Shown here: in pieces, positions 52,552 through 61,737 of the stretch
Position numbering within the stretch: the first letter of the stretch is position 1
Layout of the letters: each line of letters starts with the position of its first letter
Assembly (NCBI GenBank): GCA_023409735.1
Contig: JAEYRB010000006.1
Coordinates: 25,855-89,854, forward strand
Length of the DNA: 64,000 nucleotides
Reading direction: 5' to 3'
From: Bacillota bacterium
GTDB taxonomy: Bacteria; Bacillota; Clostridia; Acetivibrionales; DTU013
Program-made: the position numbers and the translations under genes
Notes under the pieces: generated by a model
What the model saw: only the letters and a program-made list of their open reading frames with translations
What the model was told of the DNA's origin: nothing
Database searches by the model: none

Positions 52552-52578
52552 GGGGCAGACAATAGTCTGCTCCTTTTT
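52552..52578 (+). terminator. intrinsic terminator after clpX
   Basis: GGGGCAGAC pairs with GTCTGCTCC around AATA, followed by five T residues. The remaining 250 bases to lonB (52579-52832) are A+T rich and hold no gene I can support. Confidence 0.85.
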
Positions 52579-52832
52579 CGTGAACCTCGTTTCTTTGCGG
52601 TTCTCTTTCTATGTTAAGCTCATTTTTTACAGCCTCATTAAAGTTCGCATAAAAGGCATATTTTAGGATATAAATACCAGCTTTAAATATCTCAAGTATT
52701 GTCTCTTTTTACAATTTAATCGGATAAAAATACAGTCATAGTAAATAATATATGCTGTTAGATAAATACCAAGCAGAATAGCAGAATAAAAAATTACTTA
52801 CACTGGTAATAAAGGCATAAGGAGGAGACATA

Positions 52833-54527
52833 ATGCTGACCAACACTTTTTTAATTATACAATTCTTCTTTTCAATAATTATAGGCATTTATTTTCTAAA
52901 CCTTTTGAAATCACAGCAAGGTAACAAAAGTGCAATAGACAAGGAATCACGTAAGGAATTGGATAAGCTGCGCAAGCTGAAGGAAATCAAGCTAACTGAG
53001 CCTTTGTCGGAAAAGACAAGACCAACTTCCTTACAGGATATAATAGGACAGGAGCAGGGAATTAAGGCTCTCAGGGCAGCATTGTGCGGCCCGAACCCGC
53101 AGCATGTGATCATATACGGACCTCCCGGAATAGGAAAAACAGCAGCGGCAAGGGTAATTTTGGAGGAGGCAAAGCAGATACCCATATCGCCCTTCAAAAG
53201 AGAGGCTAAGTTTGTCGAGGTAGACGCAACTATACTGCGCTTTGATGAACGTGGTATTGCAGACCCGCTGATAGGCTCTGTACATGATCCTATATATCAG
53301 GGTGCAGGCGCATATGGAGTTGCAGGAATTCCGCAGCCAAAGCCGGGAGCAGTGACAAAGGCTCATGGAGGTGTCCTTTTTATTGATGAAATTGGAGAGC
53401 TTCATCCTGTGCAAATGAACAAGCTGCTTAAGGTACTTGAGGATAGAAAGGTATTCCTTGAGAGTGCATATTACAGCTCGGAGGATTCTAATATACCGCT
53501 GCACATACACGAAATATTCCAGAAGGGTCTGCCGGCAGATTTCAGGCTGGTGGGAGCAACAACCAGATCGGCTGAGGAACTGCCCCCGGCACTTCGCTCA
53601 AGGTGTGTTGAAATATATTTCAGACCGCTTCTTCCTGACGAGGTAGCTGTAATAGCACGTAATGCAGCTGTCAGGGGAGGCTTCCATGTAGAGGACGGAG
53701 TCGAGGATCTTATTTCAAAGTATGCTCAGAATGGAAGAGATGCCGTTAACATAATACAAATAGCTGGCGGGGTTGTTCAGGTGGAAGGCCGCGGTTTAAT
53801 TACACGTAAGGACATAGAATGGGTAGTGGAATTTGGCCATTACAGTCCAAGAATCGAAAAGAAGGTGGCTGCCCAGGAAAGGCAGGTCGGCTGCATGAAC
53901 GGTCTGGCTGTTTTCGGTAATGCCACGGGCATAGTTATAGATATTGAGGTGTCGGCAACAAAGGTCCTTGATGGTAAGGGCATCATAAAGATAACAGGTA
54001 TTGTTGAAGAGGAAGAAATGGAGGGAAGAGGGCAGAAGCTCAGAAGGAGCAGCTCTGCCAAAGCCTCCGTGGAGAATGTATTAACTGTAATGAAAAGGTT
54101 TCTCAATATTGAACCAAAGGATTATGACATACATCTTAACTTCCCGGGAGGAATTCCAATAGATGGGCCATCGGCAGGCATCGCCATAGCTACAGCAATA
54201 TATTCTGCTATAATGAATATTCCTGTATGTAATGATGTGGCAATGACAGGCGAGATATCAATCAGAGGAAAGGTAAAGCCTGTAGGTGGAGTGGCAGCAA
54301 AGGTTGAAGCTGCAAAACTCGCAGGTATAAATAAGGTGCTAATACCACGGGAGAATTGGCAGGAGATGTTTGAGGATATAGGAATTGAGGTCATTCCTGT
54401 TGATGATATTGAGCAGGTGATTAACCTTACCTTTGATTCTGATATAGGAAGACAGGAGGAAATTCCTGTGCAGCTGCCAAATGTAACAGTTCTGGCTGCT
54501 AAGCCCGCGATTGAAAAGAGCTTTTAG
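52833..54527 (+). CDS. lonB: Lon-like ATP-dependent protease LonB
   Basis: 564 residues. An N-terminal membrane helix (FLIIQFFFSIIIGIYFLNLL) is followed by an AAA+ domain (IIYGPPGIGKTAAARVIL, GGVLFIDEIGELHP) and a Lon protease domain with the catalytic Ser in PIDGPSAGIAIAT and Lys in GGVAAKVEAAKLAG. This is the membrane-tethered LonB of spore-forming Firmicutes, which supports an endospore-forming relative. AGGAGGAG precedes the start. Confidence 0.95.
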   Translation: MLTNTFLIIQFFFSIIIGIYFLNLLKSQQGNKSAIDKESRKELDKLRKLKEIKLTEPLSEKTRPTSLQDIIGQEQGIKALRAALCGPNPQHVIIYGPPGIGKTAAARVILEEAKQIPISPFKREAKFVEVDATILRFDERGIADPLIGSVHDPIYQGAGAYGVAGIPQPKPGAVTKAHGGVLFIDEIGELHPVQMNKLLKVLEDRKVFLESAYYSSEDSNIPLHIHEIFQKGLPADFRLVGATTRSAEELPPALRSRCVEIYFRPLLPDEVAVIARNAAVRGGFHVEDGVEDLISKYAQNGRDAVNIIQIAGGVVQVEGRGLITRKDIEWVVEFGHYSPRIEKKVAAQERQVGCMNGLAVFGNATGIVIDIEVSATKVLDGKGIIKITGIVEEEEMEGRGQKLRRSSSAKASVENVLTVMKRFLNIEPKDYDIHLNFPGGIPIDGPSAGIAIATAIYSAIMNIPVCNDVAMTGEISIRGKVKPVGGVAAKVEAAKLAGINKVLIPRENWQEMFEDIGIEVIPVDDIEQVINLTFDSDIGRQEEIPVQLPNVTVLAAKPAIEKSF

Positions 54528-54581
54528 AGGAAGAAGAAAAGTAATCTACAGATAAAAGCATAGCTAAATCATGTCTATGAT

Positions 54582-54615
54582 AAAAATCTCTTGATTTTCA
54601 AGGGATTTTTATTTT
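54582..54615 (+). terminator. intrinsic terminator after lonB
   Basis: AAAAATCTCTTGA pairs with TCAAGGGATTTTT around a 3-base loop, then ATTTTA. Confidence 0.8.
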
Positions 54616-54751
54616 AGGTAAAAAATAAGTATAATTGTTTTTGATATTTACATAAAATAGGCAAATTGATTCCATTATATATGGAATATACTTTAATTTA
54701 CACTGACATAAACAAATAGCATGAGTTAAAAGTGCCGAAAGGAAGATGTAT

Positions 54752-55729
54752 ATGCGTTATGAATTTAGTTTTTATAAGGATGAGGATTTTGAAGAAATTG
54801 AGCAGCTTGTCCTTGCATCATATCAATGGGAGTATCCGATCTGGGGGCTTAGCAGGCATGAATTTGTAAGAGGACTTCATCCGGCTTTTACCGGACATTA
54901 CCAAGCATGGTATCATACCGTTGGTGTATACAGAGAAAACGGCAAAATAGCCGCATGTTTAATCAATGAAGGTAATTATGATGGTGAAGCGTTTTTCTTG
55001 TTTGACTCTAAGGAACGAGGAGAAGACAGGGAGCTTCTTAGAGATATGATAAAATTTGCAAAGACGCATGCTGCTAGAGTAAAAGAGGACGGAAGAACTA
55101 AGTCTGTAAAAATATATATTCCCGAATGGAATACTACATTAAAGGAGATGGCCATAAAGTCCGGCTTTGAGGATACACAATGGGGACAAGAATTATATAT
55201 TCTGCCTTTTGAGGGGAAGCCCTTTGACGTAAAGCTGCCTGAAGGTTATATCTTTGCTGACGGTAATGCAATTCCGGACTTTTATCTTTCAAATACTCAT
55301 CGCCTGTCTTTCGGCTATGGTGGAGAAAGCCGTGCCTGTGAGTATGGGGAGCAGGCATTCCATGACTTGAGGAGAATGAAGCATTATAGAAAGGACCTGG
55401 ACTTGTGCGTTCTTGATGAACAGAAGAGACCGGTTGCAATGGCTATCATATGGTATGATGAAAAAATGCCATATTGTGAGCTTGAGCCTCTGGGTGTCGT
55501 CTGGTGGGAAAGAAGAAAGGGAATTGCAACGGCAATTCTGCACGAAGCTGCCAACCGGGTTCAGTCGATGTTCTCCAAATGTACGGGAATGTTAGGCGGG
55601 GATCAAACCTTTTATCAGAAGATCGGTTATGAGAGGAAAGCCATTTTTCCACAGTATCAATGGGAATTAGAGGTCATTATTTCATGGGAGAAGGAATCCT
55701 ATGATAAGGATTATGCTAAAGAAGTATAG
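54752..55729 (+). CDS. GNAT-family N-acetyltransferase, two-domain
   Basis: 325 residues from the ATG at 54752, better placed after AAAGGAAG than the ATG at 54746. An N-terminal GNAT-like half lacks a clear acetyl-CoA loop; the C-terminal half has GVVWWERRKGIATAILHEA, the RxxGxA/G pyrophosphate loop, and FYQKIGYERKAIFPQYQW. Such double GNAT proteins occur in antibiotic or small-molecule acetylation, but the substrate cannot be read from sequence. It stands alone after the lonB terminator. Confidence 0.8.
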   Translation: MRYEFSFYKDEDFEEIEQLVLASYQWEYPIWGLSRHEFVRGLHPAFTGHYQAWYHTVGVYRENGKIAACLINEGNYDGEAFFLFDSKERGEDRELLRDMIKFAKTHAARVKEDGRTKSVKIYIPEWNTTLKEMAIKSGFEDTQWGQELYILPFEGKPFDVKLPEGYIFADGNAIPDFYLSNTHRLSFGYGGESRACEYGEQAFHDLRRMKHYRKDLDLCVLDEQKRPVAMAIIWYDEKMPYCELEPLGVVWWERRKGIATAILHEAANRVQSMFSKCTGMLGGDQTFYQKIGYERKAIFPQYQWELEVIISWEKESYDKDYAKEV

Positions 55730-55818
55730 GTGATTGGCGGTTTAATTAAGGCAGGGACCGAGCATAGTACTGCAGCTGGGTTGCGCCACAAGACAGGTTT
55801 TAGGAGTAAGACTAGCTA

Positions 55819-55877
55819 AATAAAAGTTTCAGGGGCATCGAGCTCCTGAAACTTTTTCTGGTGTGTCGGCATGGCGC
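55819..55877 (+). repeat. dispersed repeat family A, copy 6, also a terminator-like hairpin
   Basis: In this copy AAAAGTTTCAGG pairs perfectly with CCTGAAACTTTT, then T residues, so it can act as an intrinsic terminator. It is 90 bases downstream of the GNAT gene and in the same direction. Confidence 0.6.
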
Positions 55878-56155
55878 AAATGGGGGTATAGGCGAATCGC
55901 CTTTCGTGTCTATACACCAGTGGCAGAGTAATGACTGAGCAGCAATATATTATAAAAACATATAGAAAAATGCAGTGTATATAGTGTGCTGCGTTTTTTT
56001 ATAGATTATAGAAATAAGCTGCGCTCTGTGGTAATATAGGTGATGGATTGTGCAGCATACATTTGAATATGGCGATGTAATAGGCGATTTGGGATAATTG
56101 CCTCACTAATTAAATATATTGTATTAATACATATTAACTTAGGAATGAAGATATT
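55878..56155. other. gene-free stretch before the nuclease gene
   Basis: 278 bases with no gene or RNA recognised. A+T rich near the nuclease start. Confidence 0.3.
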
Positions 56156-57004
56156 ATGAAGAAACGACTTGGTTTATTATCTACAGTAATAATTGCAGTA
56201 ATAGTGTTTATTACAACAGTACTTGCACCGGACATAAATGAGGATCCTAATAATGAATTGCATTCTGTCACTACAGAACAGTCAGCAAGTGCTGCAGATT
56301 TGCAAAATGGCGCAGATGTACAAAGTGAGGTATCAGAACAAAATGGTGCAGGACAGAATGGCGCAGATGTACAAAGTGAGGCGTCAGAGCAAAATGGTAC
56401 AGAACAGAATGGTGCAGGGCAAAGTGGTACGGCAGAGCAAGGTATCTCAGATGAAGAAACTGATGAGTCAGCTTATAGGGAAAATTGCCCGATAAAGATA
56501 CCTGATACTGAAGGTATCGCACCAGACAGCTATATGGAAGCTACTGTTAGCAGGGTAGTGGACGGAGATACGGTAAAGGTTGAATATAAGGGTAAGGATT
56601 ATAGAGTCAGGCTCTTGTGCATTGACACTCCTGAGACGGTTAAGTCGGGAGTATCCGAGCAGCCATATGGTAAAAAAGCATCAAATAAGCTCAAGGAGCT
56701 TGTTGAAGGCAAAAAGGTAACATTAGTGTTCGAGAAGGACACGGATGATAATTATGATAGGCTTTTGGCATATGTAATGCTCGATGACGGAACATGTGTA
56801 AACGCTCTTATGATAGCGCAGGGCTATGGAGTCGTAACAATAGTAAGTCCAAATAAAACCTACAAGGATTACCTTAATGGACTTATGCAGGAGGCAATTG
56901 ATAATAAACGGGGGCTATGGTCGTTGCCGGAGGATGAATGTCCATTTGTACTTAACGAAAAGGGTTATTATAAAGCAAGGTATATTGAAAAGGATGCTGC
57001 ATAA
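56156..57004 (+). CDS. secreted thermonuclease (staphylococcal nuclease family)
   Basis: 282 residues. Signal-like N-terminus (LGLLSTVIIAVIVFITTVLA), then a low-complexity linker of repeated NGADVQSE-x-SEQNG words (about 48-95), then the SNase domain: VVDGDTVKVEYKGKDYRVRL, LCIDTPETV, and the catalytic Arg/Glu region around DNYDRLLAYV, ending NKRGLWS. It degrades DNA or RNA outside the cell or at the wall, needing calcium. The DNA under the linker is itself repetitive. Confidence 0.9.
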   Translation: MKKRLGLLSTVIIAVIVFITTVLAPDINEDPNNELHSVTTEQSASAADLQNGADVQSEVSEQNGAGQNGADVQSEASEQNGTEQNGAGQSGTAEQGISDEETDESAYRENCPIKIPDTEGIAPDSYMEATVSRVVDGDTVKVEYKGKDYRVRLLCIDTPETVKSGVSEQPYGKKASNKLKELVEGKKVTLVFEKDTDDNYDRLLAYVMLDDGTCVNALMIAQGYGVVTIVSPNKTYKDYLNGLMQEAIDNKRGLWSLPEDECPFVLNEKGYYKARYIEKDAA

Positions 57005-57135
57005 AAGGAGCACTTCTTACCTTTCGTTTCTGTAAGGTTTAATTTAAAAATGTAATGTTATTTAATAGTAACTTAAAAGATGCTTTGCTATAATAAATGC
57101 TGTACTTAGGTAATAATATTTCTATGGGGGTTAAC

Positions 57136-57921
57136 ATGAGTATTTTACAGGCGATCATTTATGGAATTGTTCAGGGCTTAGGTGAATTTCTGCCTATATC
57201 GAGTACAGCGCATATTATACTGCTGCCATGGCTGTTTGGCTGGGAGTATTTCGGACTGTCATTTGACATAGCTCTCCATCTCGGAACACTTGTGGCTGTT
57301 GTAGCGTTTTTCTGGAAAGATTGGATCAAGCTGATAAAGGCCGGCCTTACGGATACAAAATCAACAGACGGAAAGCTCTTTTGGTATCTTGTACTTGCAT
57401 GCATACCAGGGGGAATACTAGGTGTGCTTTTTGAGGAACAGATCGAGACAGTATTCAGAAGTCCTCTGATTATCGGTATAATGCTTATTCTTATGGGATT
57501 TGTGCTTTATTTGGCGGACAAATGGTCCAAATCTACAGTAGAGCTTAAGAATATAGGCCTCAAGAGGAGCTTGCTAATAGGAGTTTCACAGGCAATAGCT
57601 ATGATTCCCGGTGTGTCGCGTTCAGGTATCACCATGGCAACGGGAAGACTGCTGGAATTAAACAGGGAGGATGCGGCAAGATTTACATTTCTGCTTTCTA
57701 CACCGTTCATATTTGCCAGCGGTGTTTACAAGGCAAAGGATCTGGTAAGCGTACAGGTGGAGCTGGTGCCGTTTATTGTGGCAATAGTGACTGCGGCTAT
57801 AGTTGGGGCACTCAGCATTAAGTTTATTCTGAATTATCTTAAAAATAAGGGTTTTGGGATATTTTTCGTATATCGTATCATACTTGGAGCCTTTGTTATT
57901 ATAACTGCGCTGTTAAGGTAA
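57136..57921 (+). CDS. uppP: undecaprenyl-diphosphatase UppP (BacA)
   Basis: 261 residues from the ATG at 57136 (GGGGG 5 bases upstream). Multi-span membrane enzyme that recycles undecaprenyl pyrophosphate for cell-wall synthesis and gives low-level bacitracin tolerance. The GLGEFLPISSTAHI and IPGVSRSGITMATG active-site motifs are complete. Confidence 0.95.
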   Translation: MSILQAIIYGIVQGLGEFLPISSTAHIILLPWLFGWEYFGLSFDIALHLGTLVAVVAFFWKDWIKLIKAGLTDTKSTDGKLFWYLVLACIPGGILGVLFEEQIETVFRSPLIIGIMLILMGFVLYLADKWSKSTVELKNIGLKRSLLIGVSQAIAMIPGVSRSGITMATGRLLELNREDAARFTFLLSTPFIFASGVYKAKDLVSVQVELVPFIVAIVTAAIVGALSIKFILNYLKNKGFGIFFVYRIILGAFVIITALLR

Positions 57922-58036
57922 AGCATACCTAATTAGTACTGTATACCTATTAAAATAGGTATACGTGAACTATATGAACTAATTGTCGTTTAGACTATAA
58001 TATAAATGAACATTAGCATTTCTCCAATACGGAGGG

Positions 58037-58060
58037 TGGGGCATAGCCCCATTTTTTTTT
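58037..58060 (+). terminator. intrinsic terminator after uppP
   Basis: GGGGC and GCCCC around ATA, followed by nine T residues. Confidence 0.85.
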
Positions 58061-58171
58061 GCTTTTTTCCAGCGGTGAACTTGCAGCCTTGTAAAACGTA
58101 AATATTTAGTCTATCATATGTAATATGGTTTTAGGGACACTACACGAGATTCAGCTAAAGAAGGTGTTTTG

Positions 58172-59194
58172 ATGATTGATAAGGATATTGCTATACTCGC
58201 AATCGAGAGCAGCTGTGATGAAACATCCGCGGCAGTTGTTATTAACGGCAGAAAAATTCTGTCAAACGTAATATCTTCACAAATAGATATTCATAAAAAG
58301 TTTGGAGGGGTCGTACCGGAGATAGCTTCCAGAAAGCATGTGGAGCTGGTCGTGCCGGTTATTGATCAGGCATTGGAGGAGGCAGACACAACATTGGAGC
58401 GGGTAGATGCTATTGGCGTGACATACGGACCCGGACTTGTAGGTGCCCTGCTTGTTGGCTTATCGGCAGCCAAGGGACTAGCTTTCTCCACAGGTAAGCC
58501 ATTAATAGGAGTTCACCATATAGAAGGACACATAGCAGCAAATTACCTTGAAAATGAGACACTGGAGCCGCCGTTCGTGTGTCTTGTCGCATCAGGAGGA
58601 CACAGTCACATTGTCAATGTAGCTGACTATAATAAGTTCGAGATAATGGGCAGGACCAGAGACGATGCCGCAGGTGAAGCTTTTGACAAAATAGCCAGGG
58701 CGCTGGGCTTGGGATATCCTGGAGGACCGTTGGTCGATGCTCAGGCTAAGCATGGAAATTGTAGGGCTGTAGAATTTCCCAGGGTTCATTTTAATGATGG
58801 CAGCTTCGATTTTAGTTTTAGTGGATTGAAAACAGCAGTTTTGAACTATCTTAACTCAATGGCACTGAAGAGCAATGAAATTAATTTGCCTGATGTTTGC
58901 GCAAGCTTTCAACAGGCAGTTGTGGACGTGCTTGTTAAAAATACAGTAGCTGCTGCACTTGAAAAGGGTGTGCGCAAGGTTGCTCTAGCCGGTGGAGTAG
59001 CTGCAAATTCGCATCTTCGAAGCAGTATGAAGGCAGCTGTAGAGCAAGCAGGAATGAAGATGTATTATCCAAGGCCCATATTATGCACTGATAATGCTGC
59101 AATGATTGGTTCGGCCGCATATTATGAATATAAAAGAGGCAACATATCTAACCTGGATTTAAATGCAGTTCCGGGACTTAAACTAGGAGAATAA
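58172..59194 (+). CDS. tsaD: tRNA N6-adenosine threonylcarbamoyltransferase TsaD
   Basis: 340 residues from the ATG at 58172 (the preceding TTG is less likely). The catalytic member of the t6A complex with TsaB and TsaE. ASKHA fold with ESSCDETSAAVV, the metal ligands HHIEGHIAAN, ASGGHSHI, and GEAFDKIARALGLGYPGG. Its TAA stop lies inside the first bases of a family A repeat (GAATAAAAG), as with truA. Confidence 0.97.
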   Translation: MIDKDIAILAIESSCDETSAAVVINGRKILSNVISSQIDIHKKFGGVVPEIASRKHVELVVPVIDQALEEADTTLERVDAIGVTYGPGLVGALLVGLSAAKGLAFSTGKPLIGVHHIEGHIAANYLENETLEPPFVCLVASGGHSHIVNVADYNKFEIMGRTRDDAAGEAFDKIARALGLGYPGGPLVDAQAKHGNCRAVEFPRVHFNDGSFDFSFSGLKTAVLNYLNSMALKSNEINLPDVCASFQQAVVDVLVKNTVAAALEKGVRKVALAGGVAANSHLRSSMKAAVEQAGMKMYYPRPILCTDNAAMIGSAAYYEYKRGNISNLDLNAVPGLKLGE

Positions 59195-59240
59195 AAGTTT
59201 CAAGAGCATCTTGAACTGCCTTCTGTCAAGTAGGCAGAGA
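59190..59240 (+). repeat. dispersed repeat family A, copy 7 (diverged)
   Basis: Begins GAATAAAAGTTTCAAGAGCAT at the tsaD stop and is recognisable for about 50 bases. A further fragment (ATGCGTGCGCCAGACGGGCG) near 59293 resembles the GCGC end of copy 4. Confidence 0.5.
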
Positions 59241-59328
59241 AAAAATTAAATCAAATGACGTCAATCACCCAATTATGGTTGGCGTTATTTTTATGCGTGC
59301 GCCAGACGGGCGGTGTTATAGAAGAAAC

Positions 59329-59634
59329 TGTGGATAACTTGTGTTTTCCACAGTCGGAGGATGAAATTTGCCGCATTTTAACGCATTGAGAAATATGTAA
59401 ATATATGGAATATGGTACAGAACTGTCGAATCTTAATAATTATTCCAATTATGTTTATGTATTTCTAAAAGTACACACAATCATAGGGTTTCAAGGAATT
59501 GTAACTTAACAATAAAATAATATGTTGTGCACAAAATGTTGAAAACTCACCTGTGAATATTGTGGAAATTGAGTAAAAAGTGCTGTAAATAAGCAGATTA
59601 GCGCTGTGGATAAGAATGTGGAAAGTGTGGATTA
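59329..59634. other. cluster of DnaA boxes in an A+T-rich gene-free region
   Basis: TGTGGATAA, the exact complement of the DnaA box TTATCCACA, occurs at 59329-59337 and 59605-59613. One-mismatch boxes are at 59344 (TTTTCCACA), 59561 (TGTGGAAAT) and 59626 (TGTGGATTA), with further near matches (TGTGGAAAG at 59617). Between them the DNA is very A+T rich. No dnaA or dnaN gene is present, so this is probably not the chromosomal origin but a DnaA-binding or titration site. Confidence 0.55.
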
Positions 59635-59678
59635 AGGGTGTCGTAAATTAATAGATAAGCTAACGTAGAAAAGGTAAA

Positions 59679-60425
59679 CTACTTATTATTTAAGTAATTT
59701 GCATAATAACCGAGGACCTTTTTGATATAATTTTTGGTTTCAGAATACGGAGGGACACCGTTATATTTATAAACAGCTCCGGGACCTGCATTATAAGCGG
59801 CAAGTGCCAATTCGACATTGCCGTCGAAAGCTAAAAGCTGATCTTTTAGATATCTTGTACCGCCATCTATATTTTCACTAATGCTCCATGGGTTTTCGAC
59901 ACCAAGTGATTCGGCTGTGCTGGGCATAAGCTGCATTAGTCCTTGAGCACCTGCGCTTGATACTGCATAGGGATTATAATTGGATTCCTGCTTTATTACT
60001 GCACGCAGTAAGTCAGCGTCTACTCCATACTTCTCCGAACAAGCTTCTATGCTTTTTTCAATAATCGCATTCGTCTCCACCTTACTTGGGAGTCCGGTGT
60101 TATCTTTCTGAGAAGCAAGTGAAAGGAGAGCAAGCTGAAGACTGCTGCTGCCGGAAAGGCTGTCAGTGCCATAATCTGATAGACCTAAGGAAGACAATCC
60201 GTTTGTTGAATTAGATGACAGTAAAGAGTTTACCAGTGATGTATTAGAAAGCGAGGCTGTATATGAGGTTTTATCTGTTTGAGATGCTGAATCAAGGGCT
60301 TTATTGAGATATTGGTCAAATTCTGCGGTGTTGTTTGCTTGTGAAGCGCCTTTTATTTTTACAGGTATCCGACTTTGTATTTCATTAAGCTTTTGCTGCA
60401 TCAGATCAGAAATTTTCGGTATCAT
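59679..60425 (-). CDS. lytic transglycosylase, SLT-domain
   Basis: 248 residues from the ATG at 60425, behind GGAGG at 8 bases. The C-terminal goose-lysozyme-like SLT domain is complete: AVIKQESNYNPYAVSSAGAQGLMQLMP (catalytic Glu in KQESN) and ALAAYNAGPGAVYKYNGVPPY. The N-terminal 100 residues are Ser/Asn-rich and disordered; no classic signal peptide is seen, as in flagellar-type or phage-like cleaving enzymes. It cuts peptidoglycan glycan strands. Confidence 0.88.
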   Translation of the reverse strand: MIPKISDLMQQKLNEIQSRIPVKIKGASQANNTAEFDQYLNKALDSASQTDKTSYTASLSNTSLVNSLLSSNSTNGLSSLGLSDYGTDSLSGSSSLQLALLSLASQKDNTGLPSKVETNAIIEKSIEACSEKYGVDADLLRAVIKQESNYNPYAVSSAGAQGLMQLMPSTAESLGVENPWSISENIDGGTRYLKDQLLAFDGNVELALAAYNAGPGAVYKYNGVPPYSETKNYIKKVLGYYANYLNNK

Positions 60426-60700
60426 TTGTATAGCCTCCACACATGGCCTCATAATATAATTTAGATTTTTAACATAATTACATTTATATTGTATACTCAC
60501 CATATATATCGGTCAATGTGTTTATTTAATTAAGACATTTGATTGCAGCTTTCACTTGCCTGCTTACTTTTAATAAGGAGTAAGAATTATTAGAGCACAA
60601 AATTAATTATTGATATTTAAAAATCGGAGAATTGTGAGGGATGATAAAGGTAGCTAAATAAAAGGTGTAAACCTATGGGCAAGGCATAGCCATTAGTCTG
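60426..60700. other. gene-free spacer between two minus-strand genes
   Basis: A+T rich; no gene or RNA recognised. Confidence 0.3.
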
Positions 60701-61015
60701 TCATGAGATTATTTTCATTGTTTTCTTAGAAAACTTGGAGCAGGCGCTTTTTTCCTCTCCGTTGTAGTAACGTACCGTGAAAAGCTGACAGCAACCCATT
60801 GGCCCTGATGATTCTCCACTTTCAGAGGAGATGAAGAATTCACATTCAATACATTTTGGCTTGCGCTCTGAAGCTGTCCATGCTGCAGGAGGCATTTTGT
60901 ATCTGGAGCATACGAAATCCTTTGAAACAACGCCTTTTGCTCTGCAAAGGATGTCTTTGTTTATACCCATTTTTATACCTCTGGCACAGTTGCCGCAGCA
61001 TCTTGCCTGTTTCAT
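60701..61015 (-). CDS. cysteine-rich conserved protein, unknown function
   Basis: 104 residues with about ten cysteines: CCGNCARG at 6-13, CRAKG, CSRYKMPP, CIECEFF and CCQLF. The spacing suggests two small zinc or iron-sulfur sites. The FVCSRYKMPP word is typical of short Clostridia proteins that accompany many loci. GGGGGATG precedes the start. No function is known to me. Confidence 0.7.
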   Translation of the reverse strand: MKQARCCGNCARGIKMGINKDILCRAKGVVSKDFVCSRYKMPPAAWTASERKPKCIECEFFISSESGESSGPMGCCQLFTVRYYNGEEKSACSKFSKKTMKIIS

Positions 61016-61234
61016 CCGTACATCCCCCTAATATCTTCAGTATACTCTGTGAATGTTTAAATAGCCTGCCTTCACACTTTATAAGCTCTAAATTATAATA
61101 TCATACATGGCTAAAATGTGGCAAATAATGGGAAATAGCGGCATTTGACAAAATAGAAAATGACATTTGATTTATCCGCATCATTGGGTATAATAAAAAC
61201 GAGCTATGTAAGGAATTTGGAGGAAAAATGATAT

Positions 61235-61708
61235 ATGGGCAAGCCAACTATATTGAGACGAAGATATATTCCTTATGAGATAGTAGATATATCCGGTGAT
61301 GAGCTAATATTCAGAAACGATGAGCTGCTTGTTACAAAGTGGATCTCCATTAAGCCCAGACCTGATTTTTATGGAGGCATATCATTTACCTTCCTCCAAA
61401 GGGGATATAAGCTTGGTCGTTTCTATGATGCCAACGGGCGCTTCCTTTATTGGTATTGTGATATTATAGAAGTCCTTTATGATAAGAGTACAGATACATT
61501 CACATTAAATGATTTACTAATTGACATTAAAATCATGCCTGATGGCACAACAAAAATTTTAGACACGGACGAACTTGCACAGGCCATTGAAGAGGGCCTG
61601 ATAAGCAGTGAGCAGGCATGCAAAGCTTTAAGAACTCTCAATGAGCTTTTAAATATAATATATAGTGGTGAGTTTCCTCCTAAGCAATGCGAAGGTTATA
61701 AATACTGA
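61235..61708 (+). CDS. DUF402-domain protein
   Basis: 157 residues. The DUF402 core is clear: ...FYWYCDIIEVLYDKSTDTFTLNDLLIDIKIMPDG followed by DTDELAQAIEEGLISSEQ. Related proteins are nucleotide phosphatases or RNA-binding RNase E/G-like factors (FAU-1 type); which applies here is open. GGAGGAAA precedes the ATG. The PHP gene follows 29 bases later. Confidence 0.8.
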   Translation: MGKPTILRRRYIPYEIVDISGDELIFRNDELLVTKWISIKPRPDFYGGISFTFLQRGYKLGRFYDANGRFLYWYCDIIEVLYDKSTDTFTLNDLLIDIKIMPDGTTKILDTDELAQAIEEGLISSEQACKALRTLNELLNIIYSGEFPPKQCEGYKY

Positions 61709-61737
61709 GAAGTCAGGGAAATTATCAGGAGAGTTAA

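Noticed and set aside
59195..59678. Chromosomal replication origin
   Set aside because: DnaA boxes are clustered here but dnaA, dnaN, recF, rpmH and gyrB are all absent, so it is reported only as a DnaA-box cluster.
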